Below, one piece after another: positions 24,838 through 37,459 of a stretch of 64,000 nt of DNA (position 1 is the first letter of the stretch; every line of letters starts with the position of its first letter). A model generated the notes under the pieces. That model ran no database searches. It was not told the origin of the DNA and was given only the letters and a program-made list of their open reading frames with translations. The translations under genes and the position numbers were made by a program. Source of the stretch: Daldinia sp. FL1419 (Eukaryota; Ascomycota; Sordariomycetes; Xylariales; Hypoxylaceae); the NCBI GenBank assembly GCA_025201765.1, contig MU623344.1, forward strand, positions 372,001 to 436,000, read 5' to 3'.

Positions 24838-26880
24838 ACTGTGTCTCGGGTGCTTTTGGTATTGTTAAGCCGCGTGTTCTTCGGGTATGCACGTAGCGAT
24901 GAGTTATGCTACTTAGAGTACTTCGACGCGTTTTCGAAGATGGATTGGATGGGGTAGCGTCATCGTTTATGGAAATATACCTATTTAACCTAGAGTAGAC
25001 GACGCCACGGGGTGGAACTTTGATGTAGTAGAATATATCTATCCACACGAACACAAAAAACTAGCTAATCTACGGGTTTACCGTCCTCTAACGACTGTGA
25101 ATTGCTTCATCATGACCCTCGTTTCCCCTCTACTTAGAGCAGCCCACCACGATCCATCTCTTAGCCAGCTCTCCGTCGAGGACGCGATGTTGAATCCGGT
25201 TTTGCGGCCCCGAAGCCTTCGCTTTCCGAAACGGGACACGCGGAGCGGTGGCGTTCCGGCGTTTATGCACGTAATATGCCGGATGTGCGTGCGTGTCCTA
25301 GATAAGGCAAGAGGAGGTTGTGTATGGGGGGTACGCTGCTACGTACTATGCGTTTATCGCGCCTAATTCGTGCGTACGTCCGACGCGGTGAATTTGTGGG
25401 GTGTGGATGGGGGATGTGGGAGGGTGTAGAAGGGGTAGGTTGGTGGAGGTTGGTGGATGGGTTTGGGGCGGACTTAGGGGCGGTATTGAAATGGAGAGAT
25501 GAAGATGAGTCTTGCTCATTGGGGATGTAATATATACTACATCTCGATATGGCATTATTTCGAGGATTGATGTTTATGAAGGCGAGTATAAAATTTAGAC
25601 CGTTCTATTTTGTGTGTTAGCTGGTACGGTAGTTTGTGAAAAGATCGGTCGATAGGGGACGAGAGCTTCTTTCGTGCTGGTCCCCACGTGGGAGAGACGA
25701 TGTCTCTCTTATGGGTCTCTACTGGTAGGTCGATTATAGCCATCGATGTTGGTTCCTCCCGAGAAGTCATACAGATAGGGATCTAGGCAGCATAGGTATA
25801 TGTATATCCAGAAAGTGTTGTCAGGTCTCAATATATTAATGGCGCTGCTGTTGGGCGCCGATTTTGGCGATTTTGCCTTTTTAGATAGTGTTCATAACAA
25901 GTGTTTTATTGGTAATTGATGGGATGATGGCTATGATATACAACTTCCTTTGCCACCTAATTCGAAGGACGACAAAATGTAAAGATTGAGTAGATGTACC
26001 ATAGTAGGGAGCTCGAACGGTTCAACAATTTGAACCCGATCGCTCGATCACGTAGAGTCTGCGATACCTTGGTGTTATACAAGACGTGGAGATTATCTGG
26101 TAGTATTTTTGAACTAATATCCTGGTGTCGATGCCATAGTTTCGTGGCCAAGAATATGGGATCGCCTAGGTAGTAAATAAGGGGAAGTGAACACAACTTG
26201 TCTCTCAAGGCAATTTTTCCAATTCAAAAACTACTCTAGTATCACTATCGTGGATATAATATGTTGGTCTTAAGTCATATATGGATAATATAATGTACCG
26301 ATCATCTTAAATATGGGGAGATATCAGATGACAGAAAAGAACTATGTGAATATATATATAATTTCCTTATATTTCTACCTTGGGAGAGATTACATGGCCA
26401 TGGAACTGTCACAAAATAAGTGAATGATTATTATAGGTGGAATGGTTGTATTGATACAGGACCATTCCGTCTACTCCCCTTTACCGCTATGGTAGTTAAA
26501 TCTTCCAAGTTTATCTATTGTTTTCCTATTAGCTTTACGAGTTTTACGAGAACATCGGTAGTTTATACCGCTATGTCGCTTGGGATGACATAGAAATCAT
26601 GCTTTTAGATTATTGAAATTCCCCTGGTCAGTCTATGGCGGCATATAAAGCCAAATCTACTATTATCACAAAGGATAATGGATACCATCATGGTAGGAAT
26701 AGGGTACCTAGGAAAATGTATCATGTAAAATTCAAGAGGGTACCAGTCGCTGAAGGATATAACTGAGGATTATACATATATGATATGTTATGCCCACTTA
26801 TATTTTTACGAATCTTACTCAACACAATGTGACAAGTTGTTTTATATCATACTTTCTTATATACCTATTTATACGTCTAT
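24838..26880. other. Intergenic region, no supported gene
   Basis: This is convergent space between the ACS permease and the hydrolase gene. 25380-25480 is G-rich on the plus strand (GGTGG/GGGATGTGGG blocks) and 25790-26880 is AT-rich. No gene, tRNA or element was recognised. Confidence 0.6.
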
Positions 26881-27822
26881 CTAAGACCCGGGTCCTTTTT
26901 GTAGAATATCCAAGACCTTCAGCATAGTCTTCGCGAGTCCCCTCCCATCCTGCCAAGCATCATCATGCGGTCCCGTAAGATCCTTCACAAGCAAGACCTT
27001 AACCCCATCCTTCTCCAATCTCTCCGCCATTCCCTCTGTCTCCGGCATGTCCACCAGCTCATCATCCACCGAGTGTCCCAGCACCGCCAGGCCATCGTAC
27101 CAATCACCATAACTCCCCGCGCACTTCATCGGCGCGACTTCATCCCACGTATCCTGCGGCCCAAACGCTCCCTCTAGGAACCCGGCGTAATCGCCATTAA
27201 ACCGCACGTTAAGACCCGTCATATCGTAAATCCCCTCGATACCGAATACCGCAGCAGGCAACTCTATCCTAACATCCTCAACACTCGACATCCTCGCCAG
27301 CAACTGATACGCCAGACATGCACCCGCCGAATGTCCCACGAGCACATACCTCGTCCCGAACCCAAACCTATGCTGCAAGAACGCGATCGCGGACCGCACA
27401 TCGTCGAGATGATCCGGATGCTTGGCACCGCGGAACCGGTTCGCCGGGGTCGTCGCCGGGTCCTGCGGGAACTCGGGATGCGGACTTAGGCGGTAATCGA
27501 GGGAGGCCCAGGAGGCGATGGGGAGAGCGCTAAGAGGCCTACCGTTCTCGAGGAAGCGCGATATGACCGGTGCAAAGGTCTCGTGCGTGATGCGCGGGTC
27601 GCGCCATGCGCCGCCGTGGATGTATCTAATTACGGGGAAACGGCGCATGTTAGTTTACACGGTCTGCATCTAGATAGATAGCTTTATATGTTATGCGAGT
27701 GAGATTCACACGATCCAATATTTAGTTTTCGCCGTCTCGTTGACGTCGAGGTCCCAGATCCCTACCCGCTGGAGCTCGTGCGCGCCATACTGGTGAATGG
27801 TGTATTGTAAGGATGAAGCCAT
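26881..27822 (-). CDS. BNA7: Kynurenine formamidase-like alpha/beta hydrolase
   Basis: Two exons on the minus strand, 27822-27710 and 27625-26881, give 285 residues. The 84-bp phase-2 intron has donor GTGAAT, an ACTAAC branch point and acceptor ATTAG. The fold is a small alpha/beta hydrolase. The oxyanion-hole motif is YIHGGAW (H41-W45), the nucleophile S137 sits in VGHSAGA, the acid is probably D225 or D226 (HSVDDELVD) and the base is H258 (TGPHDDAW). The HGGxW motif plus the C-terminal GxHDD is characteristic of fungal kynurenine formamidases. These cytosolic enzymes hydrolyse N-formylkynurenine to kynurenine and formate in tryptophan breakdown and de novo NAD synthesis. Length agrees with that family. 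Related esterases share these motifs, so the substrate is inferred. Confidence 0.85.
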
Positions 27823-28555
27823 GAGCTTAGACTCTGGTACTAACTAGCGTAGTACGAATTGGCTGTGGAATGCTAATGGGCTGACGAGCTGGAACTGTGA
27901 TACGCGAGAGGAAGCATATTTTGCGATAGGCATTGATGCTGGGATTATGACGCATGAGGGGGATGTGACAATCTCAATGCGGCGCTCTTAGTACATATTA
28001 GTCTTTAAGTGCATATTACTCTGCTTTGATACTGTCAATATGCTTATTCTGGTGTGTATATTTTTACGTAGGTCGTAATAGGGAGGCAGCTTGCATGCAT
28101 TGTAAGCCGAATCGTGATATTCTTCAGGGGATTGCGTAACTCCAAAGTTTTGCAACCAACCATTTTCTTCTCGCCCAATGCTACTATTCGCGGAGAGCTC
28201 TTCTTAGGTAGCTATGGTTTAGAAGGAAGGAGGCTGTGCTATTCTCCAATTCGTAATTCGTACGCATACAAATGCCGCTGTGATGATACTATTCGAAACC
28301 GCAGCAGCTAATTTTCTATTCGCCAATGGCTCGAAGCGAATGCTGTGAAACTGTGGCCGAAAGAGCTCAACGGGTACGTTGCAATTCTTCTGTTCTTATG
28401 TAACAATTTATCTACGCGATTGGATCGTGTGCCTTTAAGATGCCCAATAGGGGGGCAAATTCACGAACTGACGTTGGCTCGAGGTGAATGACTCGTCACT
28501 TTACTTTACCTGGTCTGAACTAGACATCGGGACTAGCCAATTATAAACGAGTGAT

Positions 28556-28588
<33 letters not shown>

Positions 28589-31500
28589 CAAAGGCGATGT
28601 TATGGTAATGGAGGGTGACGTGAATGTTGATCCGGAGAATAGAACCGATATCTCGCATACTTACTGGTCCGCTATGTGCCCTTTGCTTTCTGACTATTTG
28701 GAGTTTGTGATGCGTTGCGGCGACGACTACGGACAAAATCGAGCTTAATGGCGGAGTACAAAAGAGCGGAACGGGTAGACCTTGTTCCTAAAGTATTTTT
28801 TTATTATTTTTTTTCCATCGTCGGACCGAAATATGTAGAAAATGGAGCCGACTTGTCGAGACTTCGGCCGTATTGGCCAAGAGGGGGAGGTTTTCATATT
28901 CATTGTGGGATGACACCAACGTTAAGACCTAAAAGTCTAACCTAGCTCTTTTCAGTGCAACATACACCAGATAGAAATGCGATGTCGGCAGGCCAAGGAC
29001 TTAATGACTCCAAGGCTGAAAAGTGGCTTGCAAGATTTTGCGATTCCATCGTGGCCGATGTGCTTCACGAATCCCGAGTCTACGGCGCAGGCTAACTGAT
29101 ATCGGCAAGGTCCGGTTATGAACCCGAGCCAGAATCTGGCCCGTTCATTCTCGATGCGTGATGAATCACCCGATTCGTTAGATGTTGTTGTGGATTTGTT
29201 CCAGGGAGATTTCGACTGGTACTTTACGAGCCTCCTACCGGATTCGAAATGTCGTCGACATGGTCGGGACGAAGGATTTCCTCCCCAGTCAGGAACCCGG
29301 ATACCATACCCTTAAACAGGGCTGAGAGTTGTGAGACATGCATAAAAATGGGCTGAGATACGTGATTGGTGAAATTAGGACGACGAGCTGCAATAGAAGT
29401 TTCCTAGAAACCCTTTCTCAGACGTTAACCCACCCTTTTTCTCCCCTTCTTCACTTACGATGATCTCTTGTGCCATTTGGGGGTCACTTCATAACCATGA
29501 TGTTACATAACCCGCGTAGTAGTAGCAGTCGACAGTACGATAGGCAAACCGATCTTACTCCGATACCCATTATCGTCTGGTGCTTTGTGAGTGTAGTTAT
29601 CTATCTTCCAAACGCGAAGAGTCGTCGAGGATGTTTGAAATGATGAAACATGCGGGGTATGTGATAGGGAGTGCTGCTATGGCTTATGGTTCCAAGATGT
29701 AGGATAACGTGGTAAACATCATCAAATCGTGGGCGCTCGTCCCCTTTGGTATGTTGATTATTCTAACTACCAAGACTCCTCCATTGAAGAATTGAGATTT
29801 GAATATTCTCGATTGAGTATCTTGCAGTAAACTACTGCTTCATGGGTTGAGTTTCTTGCTGATCTGCATAACCGAATTGAATGACTAGCAGAATAAGGTG
29901 ATAGAGGTCCCCATTCTAATCCCGGATCGTGAGGTACCGGACTGGGAAAAAATTGAAGCTAGGGGGTCCATTGTCCACAACGAATGCATGTCGAATACTG
30001 TACATGTAGGCGGTGCAATGCCCCTGGCTAATAAAGATACCTTGGTTTTGCTAGTGTCGCGGTAGTTTGCGAGCTTAGCAAAAGAGCCTTGAAGCTAAGG
30101 GTTTAACAGATCTTTGATACTTTTCCTCGACCCTAGAAGTTAAGAGTAAGAAAGTAAGAAAGTGAGAAAGTAAGAAAAAAGTTAATTATCGTGAGGTTTT
30201 TGTTTCACATGACGACTTGGTAGTTCTAGGCTTTTCTAGCTTCAACACTGGCATTCCGCATTCCTTCGGGGGACGTATCCGATTCTTTTAGTTGGTCTCG
30301 GTTTGTAAGTGTTTAATATGTACGCATCTGACGCGGCTTTCTCGCATATGCGTACCTATCTACCTGTGCAATGCATGTAAGTAATCCGTAGTCTATTATG
30401 TACCTCATATACATACCTAAGTAGTCGCGTGCAACTTCTTTTTTTTCTCTTTTTTTTTTCTTGGGGGTTGCCAAAGCGAAAGTCTACCAGAGTCGAGTAT
30501 TTGTCGTCTCACACAATTCGGGATAATTTGTGTTGCATTCAAAACAAGGTCAAGATCGACTCCATTACCTATGGTACCTACACTTGCAGTAGTACTATGT
30601 ACACCAAACTAATAAATCGCACCAAAATCGCACCGGTTCCAACTCAAATGCGTGTAACATTTAGTACCTAATACTGTAGGTTAGAGGTTAGGTAGACAAG
30701 AGGCACCTACACCCTATCTATGATATGCTTATATAGGTGCCTATATCTTAATAATAAAGAGTATATGCAATAAAAAAGACTTCTGCGCTAAGACAAATCC
30801 CCTCTTCTTCACGGGATGCTTCATTTTAATTCGTCAACTTACAACAACGTTTCGCTCGTTTAACCGGTTAATTCATCCCTTCTCTGTAGGCCGCGATGAG
30901 AAGGCCCAGAACACACACACATCTTGCAGAGTAATACAGCAAGATTAATTCCCGTTCGTACGTGCAGGACAAGGTGTATGTACATGACATATGCAGGTGT
31001 ATGTCAAAGCACCGGATCCGCAATTGCTTGAGCACTTTGGCACTTTACCTTGTTGATAAAAGATGCATGAAACTCCTTGTCGTTGGGTCCATTATTACAA
31101 GGCTCCGCATAGTACCGACAAGGGTTTGAGGCTCTCAGTCCTTTCTCAGCTGCGAGACTCGCCAGTCTCGCCAGTCTCCGGATTCTCGTACCGTCTCATT
31201 AGCTTCGGCTCTCGCCCGGGGCAGCATCGGGCGTCTGATGATCTTAGGGAGTCCCAAAGTCCCGTTGACATCTAGTGTTGTTACCTTAATAGGCAATTCG
31301 CGATGACGATGAGCGAGCAGACTTCAATACATAGTACTCTTTCCAGGGGTCCCTTATGACATGCTCCCTCCAAGGCAGGGTTACCCCGAGATGTTACTCG
31401 TTATCATCGACCTTGATGTACTCAATAGCCTACCATGCTGCCGTACCATACAACAATGGTACAGAACGCCATCTATTCCCATACTCCATAAGACCCGAGA

Positions 31501-31739
31501 AGTCGTTTAGTCTGGCTATGTGCGCATTGTTCCCATCCCCACAAGGCCATCCCGTAGTGCTGGTCACACTTTGCCATTCCTCTTCAATGATACATACTAA
31601 TACATACTATTACATAGTATACATATTGGCCGGTCCTGTAAACCTCTTTTTCTATTCTGGTCTTTCTTTCCGTTTCTCTTCCTTTTGTTCGTTTCCCTTA
31701 AGTCGTTCTTTGCTTGGCGCCTGGTAGACAGTATCTATC
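27823..31739. other. Intergenic region (3.9 kb), no supported gene
   Basis: Promoter side of both flanking genes. A run of 31 T lies at 28558-28588, AAAGTAAG-type repeats at 30147-30181 and T-rich sequence at 30438-30460. Several short open frames occur, but none shows domain-like composition. The last 100 bp before 31740 are pyrimidine-rich, consistent with a leader. Confidence 0.6.
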
Positions 31740-33405
31740 ATGGCAGCCCAGGACCCAAACGCGCCTACAGACAGCAACGGCAGTGCTCTGGTGGCTACCG
31801 CCGTTGCTATGCTGACGCTATCATGGCTATCCGTCTCTCTAAGATCATTCGTCCGCGCTAAACTAACCAACGGATTCCAATGGGATGACTGGTTGATGTT
31901 GGCTGCTCAGGTTGGTTATATCTTCGACGCACTCACTTTGGATTTCTTATACTTACGTTAATTTTTGATAGGCCAACTTCACTATATCCTGCTCGCTTAT
32001 TCTTACGGGAGTTCAGTTTGGGTTGGGGAGGCACAACGCATCATTAGACCAGCACGACGAGATCGAGGCTTTGAAATATCAAGCTCTGGCTACGGCGACG
32101 TACGTCTCTAATATGTGGTTGATCAAGCTTAGTATTGGCATCTTCCTACTTCGTCTCGCTTCGCAAAATAGGTACAAATATACTCTTTACGCGAGCATTG
32201 TTATCGTCAGCATATGGAGCATAGTTTTATTCTTTTGGAATATTTTTCAGTGCAATCCAGTCGAAGCTCAATGGGACTACACAATCCTCCAGAAGGACTC
32301 TAACGCTCGCTGTGTCTCGGCCGACGAGATTGTTAATGCTGCTTACGCACTAAGTGTTATGAGTGTCCTATCCGACTGGTTATACGCATTATTACCGGTT
32401 CCCATGCTTTGGAGCGTTAAGATGACGACGCAAGCGAAAATGACGGTAATTATGGTCTTAGGTCTGGGTGTCTTCGCAAGCATTGCCACGCTCGTTCGGC
32501 TTAAATTTCTAGCCGATCTCACCGATATGGCAGATATCCTGCGTAAGTTTTTAGTTTTTATAAATGAGTTTTACATATTGGCTATAAAAAAGTTATGGAA
32601 ATATACATGCTAACTGGTTACCCTCATTGTAGACGCTGGCACTGATGCTATGGTGTGGACATTAGTTGAGCCCGGAGTTGCTATTGTCGCATCAAGTCTT
32701 GTTACAATTAGACCTTTACTCAGGTTATGGAAAATTAAGGGATTCGGCGGTACCAGTGGCCAGAGTCGCCCAACTTATCGATTTAATAACAGTCACCCGA
32801 TGTCGCGTACGAATCGATCAACCAAGATGCCGGCCTTCGGATCCACCGATGTTACCCTTGTAGATATCGAAGCTGGTCATTCCAAAGGGTCTAAGTCGCG
32901 CTCGCCAATCGCTAGGTCGTTTGGCGGAAAGATTCAACGATCTTTGTCGTTATCAGACGCTGGAAGTATGACGAGCAAGAGTTTCCGATCCCGAGCATCA
33001 TCCGATGCCACAATGGGTCCGGGAAAACTACCCCAGCGCTCTCGATCAATCTCGGATGCCGATACTATAGCGGGTAGGAGCCACCGATCTCGACCTTCAT
33101 ATATGTCGAGAGTTCATGAGGCGCCTATCGAAGAGGACGACGGGCGGCAAGACTATGTGGAAAGTGGATCCAGAAGGATGAATATCAAGAGCGAGATGTA
33201 CATCATTGAAGGCAACACAACACCCACGACACCCACAGCGCCCGTAGGAGCCTATAGACGAGATGATGAGACATGGTTAGCAGAACAAGATTCATCAAAC
33301 GACGGATCCTTCGAGCTTAGCCGCGTTCAATCCCAAAACACCGGTGTTAAGAACTCGATACAGCTAACAAAGCCACTGCCATCATTACCCTCAAACCGAA
33401 GGTGA
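31740..33405 (+). CDS. SAT4/Pth11-type rhodopsin-domain membrane protein
   Basis: Three exons, 31740-31910, 31972-32542 and 32633-33405, give 504 residues. The introns are 61 bp (phase 0) and 90 bp (phase 1). Seven hydrophobic helices lie within residues 15-275. The family landmark WDDWLML sits before helix 2, an ILTGVQFGLGRH stretch follows it, and helix 4 runs into NIFQCNPVEAQWD. These are hallmarks of the fungal rhodopsin-like domain family that includes Pth11-related putative G-protein-coupled receptors. The last 225 or so residues are a Ser/Arg-rich, probably cytosolic tail with an internal duplication around residues 349-403. The family is large in plant-associated fungi. Ligand and signalling partners are unknown, and no CFEM cysteine domain is present. 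Confidence 0.92.
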
Positions 33406-35188
33406 ACTTCGCATAACCGAATTCCAGCAAAAATTGCAATATATAAAACTTCGAGACGATGACTATGATACTAAATATGGAGATACCTACAGCGTCGACT
33501 TGATTTACTTTCGCTTCTCTTTTCGATTCTTCTAGATGTGTGAATGGATATTTATATCGGGACATACCCAAAAAGGCTGATTGATATATATAATATGGGT
33601 TGGCTTATTGGCGGAGGCTGGGCCACTGGGGAAATTTGTGGAAATATTATAAGGGTTCACGGGAAACAATGGGAAACAGAAGATATCCTTCGCTGTCGAA
33701 GAGCAATCTCGGCTTTGGGCTGGTTATTATGTCCTGGATATCTTTTCACTAAAGAATCTACGGGATATACGGGCGAAGGCTATCATGCCGCCTTAGGGTT
33801 ATACTACTATTATTATTTGGCGCCGAGGGACTTGGAGCTAATTTGCCTCGACGAGGTCTGATGATCTAGCTATTGGGAGGGGTTTCATGGGAACGAGGGC
33901 AATCAACGCCCGAGAGGAAGACTACGCAGCTTTTGGGGATGTTGACAATAGGGGATTTGCAATATACATGATGTGACAAATGACATATAATCACAATGTA
34001 TATCAACGACTAAACGGTAATTCTTAAGAAGACATATTATTCTTGACTTCTTAACAATACGTCTTGTATATTTCAATTGATAGCAATAGTCAAAAATAGC
34101 AAGTATTTTCACCGAAACAAAAGTTGCGGCTCCAAATCCAGTGGTCTGCATCAGATTGGATCGCTATAACCCAGTACTTATTCCAAGCGAAGCGAAGGCG
34201 GCGTAGCCGTGATCGGCAAATACGAATTAACGAGCAGAATCGCTAAGTACCTACCTGCTTTACGATTATACGATTATTATTTTAATAATAGGTGACAATT
34301 AGATACTTAATATCATCACAATAATAGCAAACGTCTAGTATAGCATTCCCAGGACCGGGTCTATTCACGCGGCCAGCGGCTTGGCTGTGTACGAGTGAGT
34401 GGGGAGTCAGTTGCCGTAATATGAGTTGATAGGCAACTGGGTTTGTTGGTCCCTTATTTGATTGATGTGGGAAGTACATACCCGGCAAGTTTAATAATGT
34501 ATTATTTACATAACTACCTACCTATTTACATACCTTTAGCAGATGCTTCGGGCCCAGCAGCAGATGATGACGATGCTGGAGTAAGGTAACCAGTTTCAAG
34601 AGAGACTTCATTTTTGGCGTAAGGATTTTTTTTTCGTCCTTTATCGTTCGTTGTTAGTTCGGATGTAAGAGAGTTTAGCCCAGCTACCTACACATACAGC
34701 GTTGGACGCGTCGAGCGTTAGAGAAACCCGGGTCATCAGCACTTCCCGGTGAACCCGCGACGGATGGTGAGGCTAGCGTTACATTCAAACAGGGTTAATT
34801 CTCCTAGTAAGACCCAGGGTGACGGCTCGTGGGCGCGAGGCCGCACGGATGGGTTTTCTTCCAGCTACGTATGTAAGAGTCACATTCGGTTCGCGTAAGG
34901 TACAATATGCACGGGTCTGTAAGGACTAGGTTTTGGGTATTAATGATAGAAAAGTGGCCGGGGTATCAAAACTAATTGTTTCTTCTGCCTAGGTAACCAG
35001 GCTACCGGGATGCTTCTGCTGGTTAGTTGAAGCCCAAAGGAAGCTAGCCAAGGACGTCAATAAGGACTCGTAGGCTTGGACTTGTTTTACACTAGCTCTC
35101 TATGAAAACAATCCGTAGCCTTCTCGAATGGTGCTAGGCGAGGTGTGAAATGCATACTATATCCACAAAGAAGTGATTTCATGGGAGG
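33406..35188. other. Intergenic region, no supported gene
   Basis: Convergent space between the SAT4-type gene and RPC4. The 33544-33861 frame is open but has no recognisable domain. 33900-34330 is AT-rich. Confidence 0.6.
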
Positions 35189-36970
35189 TCATTGATCTAG
35201 GCCTTCGATGCCTTCTAGACTGGGATCCCAATCCTCCTCTTCGTCCCACACAGGCGCCAGTACGAACTTGTTAAGGATCTGGCCCATCCCGCAGGCAATC
35301 CCAGTGCTCGCCTCGGGGTTCTGTAGGTCGATGTTTTGCTCGATCATGATGGCCGATGTTAAAAAGTCGGTTTCTGTGCCCATTCCCAAGCTCAGGATTG
35401 TACCTCCCCAATTGAATTCCACTTTGCCTGATTTGCGCACGACAAGTTTGCCGATAAGACCGCCTTCTGGTGGAAGTGTGGCAAACGGATCGTACTTTTT
35501 CTCCTTTTCCTTGTCTTCTTCGGTCTTCACCTTGTTAGCGGCAGTTCCGGCCGTATTTTCACGGAGCGTATGATCGGTATTTTCTTGCTCTTCGCCGTTG
35601 ATACCGTCCGTAGGTTTGGCTAAAGGCGGGAGAATGGGAGGCAGCTGGAAAAGATACATCTGGTCATCTTTTTCCTGGCCCAGCGGCATCTCTTCGTCTT
35701 CTTCTTTCTCGCCATCTTTCTCCTTACTAGGGGGGTCATCAAACTTGAATGTTTCTAGCTGAGTGTTTAGGTCGTATATAGTTTGCAAGATTTCGGGATC
35801 CCTAGCTGCCTTCTCCTTTCGCTTTTTCTGTGCTACCGCAGCGCTAGTTTCATCTATTGTTGGTTTCTTTTTGAGTTCTGGCGAAGGAGGCGTTTTCACT
35901 TGGACTGCTTCAGGAATATCGGACATGTCGACGTCCATCGCTTCCGGCTCTGTGCCAGGTTCCCTCTTGATCTTAACTTGACTTTTCGGAGCAGCGTGCC
36001 AGACTTCACTGTCGTCTTCCATGCCAACCTCACGCATGTCCTTAGCCGCCTGCGCAACAAAGAGTTCGTCATCATCAGAAGATTGACGTTCCTCTGCTTC
36101 AAGCTCTGCCGTGGTCTTGACCTTAACTTCATCCTCTTCGTGCTGGGTCCGAAGAAGGCCGACTGGTAGATTTCCGGTCGACTTGTTGAAACGAGAGGGC
36201 TGGTAAAGAGGATTTCCTTCTTCGTCGTAGCCCGTAGACCCGTTGAGAAGGTCAACATTGACTCGGTCTTCGTTCTCTCGTCTAGGCCGATATCTAAGCG
36301 CATTGAATTGAGAAGTGAAGCCGCCTTTTGAAGAAGAGGCGCCGCCGTTATCCCCCCAACTCCGTCCCCCCGTGCCTCCTTTTACAATTTCTGTTTATGA
36401 ATTAGTAAGCTAGTCATTCGATGGGATGAGATTGAGATGTCAAAAAATGGGTATACCTTGTGGTAATGCGGAGAATGGGCCGGAGGCGGTGACTGTTCTT
36501 CGGATAAACCCTCTCTGTGATGGATCGCCTCTACCACGACCTCGCCGTGCTCTTCGGTCCTCTACACGCTGCTGTCGTTCTTCCTCCTTAATCTTGACGG
36601 CCAAATCGCGATTTCTTTCTTGTTCTAACCTCGCTCGTTCTGCGGCATCTCGTCGCACGTTCTTAGGTCTGAATCGAACACCAGCCCGCGAAGCAACGAC
36701 GCTGGGCGTTTGAGACTGTCTCGCCGATGTAGCGGTTGATGAGACGGACACAGGCGTACTGTCAACTGGAGTCCCTTCGGGGGGTGTATTTATAACCACC
36801 ACATTGCTACTTTCTATAGAATTTCGTGGTTGTGATGAACTCTCGGCCGGATGAGATTCTGTATCGACAAGTGAGGCTCTACTTGTAGTATCCGACGATG
36901 AGTGACCAGCTCTAGCTGCTCCTCTTCCTCTTCCTCCCCTCGCACCCCCACGTGAACCACGAGGCGGCAT
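35189..36970 (-). CDS. RPC53: RNA polymerase III subunit RPC4 (Rpc53)
   Basis: Two exons on the minus strand, 36970-36457 and 36390-35189, give 571 residues. The 66-bp phase-1 intron has GTATAC, TACTAAT and ACAG. The N-terminus is a Gly/Arg-rich RGG-like stretch, followed by the basic segment RFRPKNVRRDAAERAR, a hallmark of the family. The middle is charged and low-complexity. The C-terminal RPC4 domain (from about residue 470) contains GLIGKLVVRKSGKVEFNWGG and the end block DFLTSAIMI. Rpc53 pairs with Rpc37 as a TFIIF-like subcomplex of Pol III that acts in initiation, termination and reinitiation on tRNA and 5S genes in the nucleus. UreD lies upstream in the same orientation with about 490 bp between, so a separate promoter is likely. 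Confidence 0.94.
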
Positions 36971-37459
36971 ATTTGCTATCTCATAGATATTCTGAGTAGT
37001 GATGATGAAGAAAAATCGAATGTGCTTGGATGTAAACTATTATATGAATTCTACCTTTTGATTTTATACTTGGAATGTTTTTAATAAGACTGATTGGAAA
37101 AGTTTATGGTGGGGCGAAGTTCTTGTAAGTGCGACCTTGAGCCGTTTGAAGACCCGCTTCATTGGAAGAAGATCCTAACCTAGTTGGTGGGGCACGATTT
37201 TGTATTGTACCTACATGTACTCGAGTCATTCCAAAGCAGTACCTCCTAAGATAGAACCTTATTCTGCAGCCTGTATTATTAGTATAATTCTAATTCTAAT
37301 AATAATTCTATAAAAAGTCAAATGCTATTAAACTTGCCTTGAACGACATAGACATTCCGGTCCCCCATTCAAACATTTGAATGTACCTTTTATCTAGGCA
37401 GCTAGGTTAGGTACCTAGGTATAAGGTGATAATAGTTATATCTATTCCTGAACTGGATA
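36971..37459. other. Short intergenic region between UreD and RPC4
   Basis: It includes the RPC4 promoter and the UreD 3' flank. It is AT-rich near 37270-37330 (TAATTCTAATAAT repeats), and a GGTTAGGTACCTAGGTA palindrome lies at 37404-37421. No gene is seen. Confidence 0.6.
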
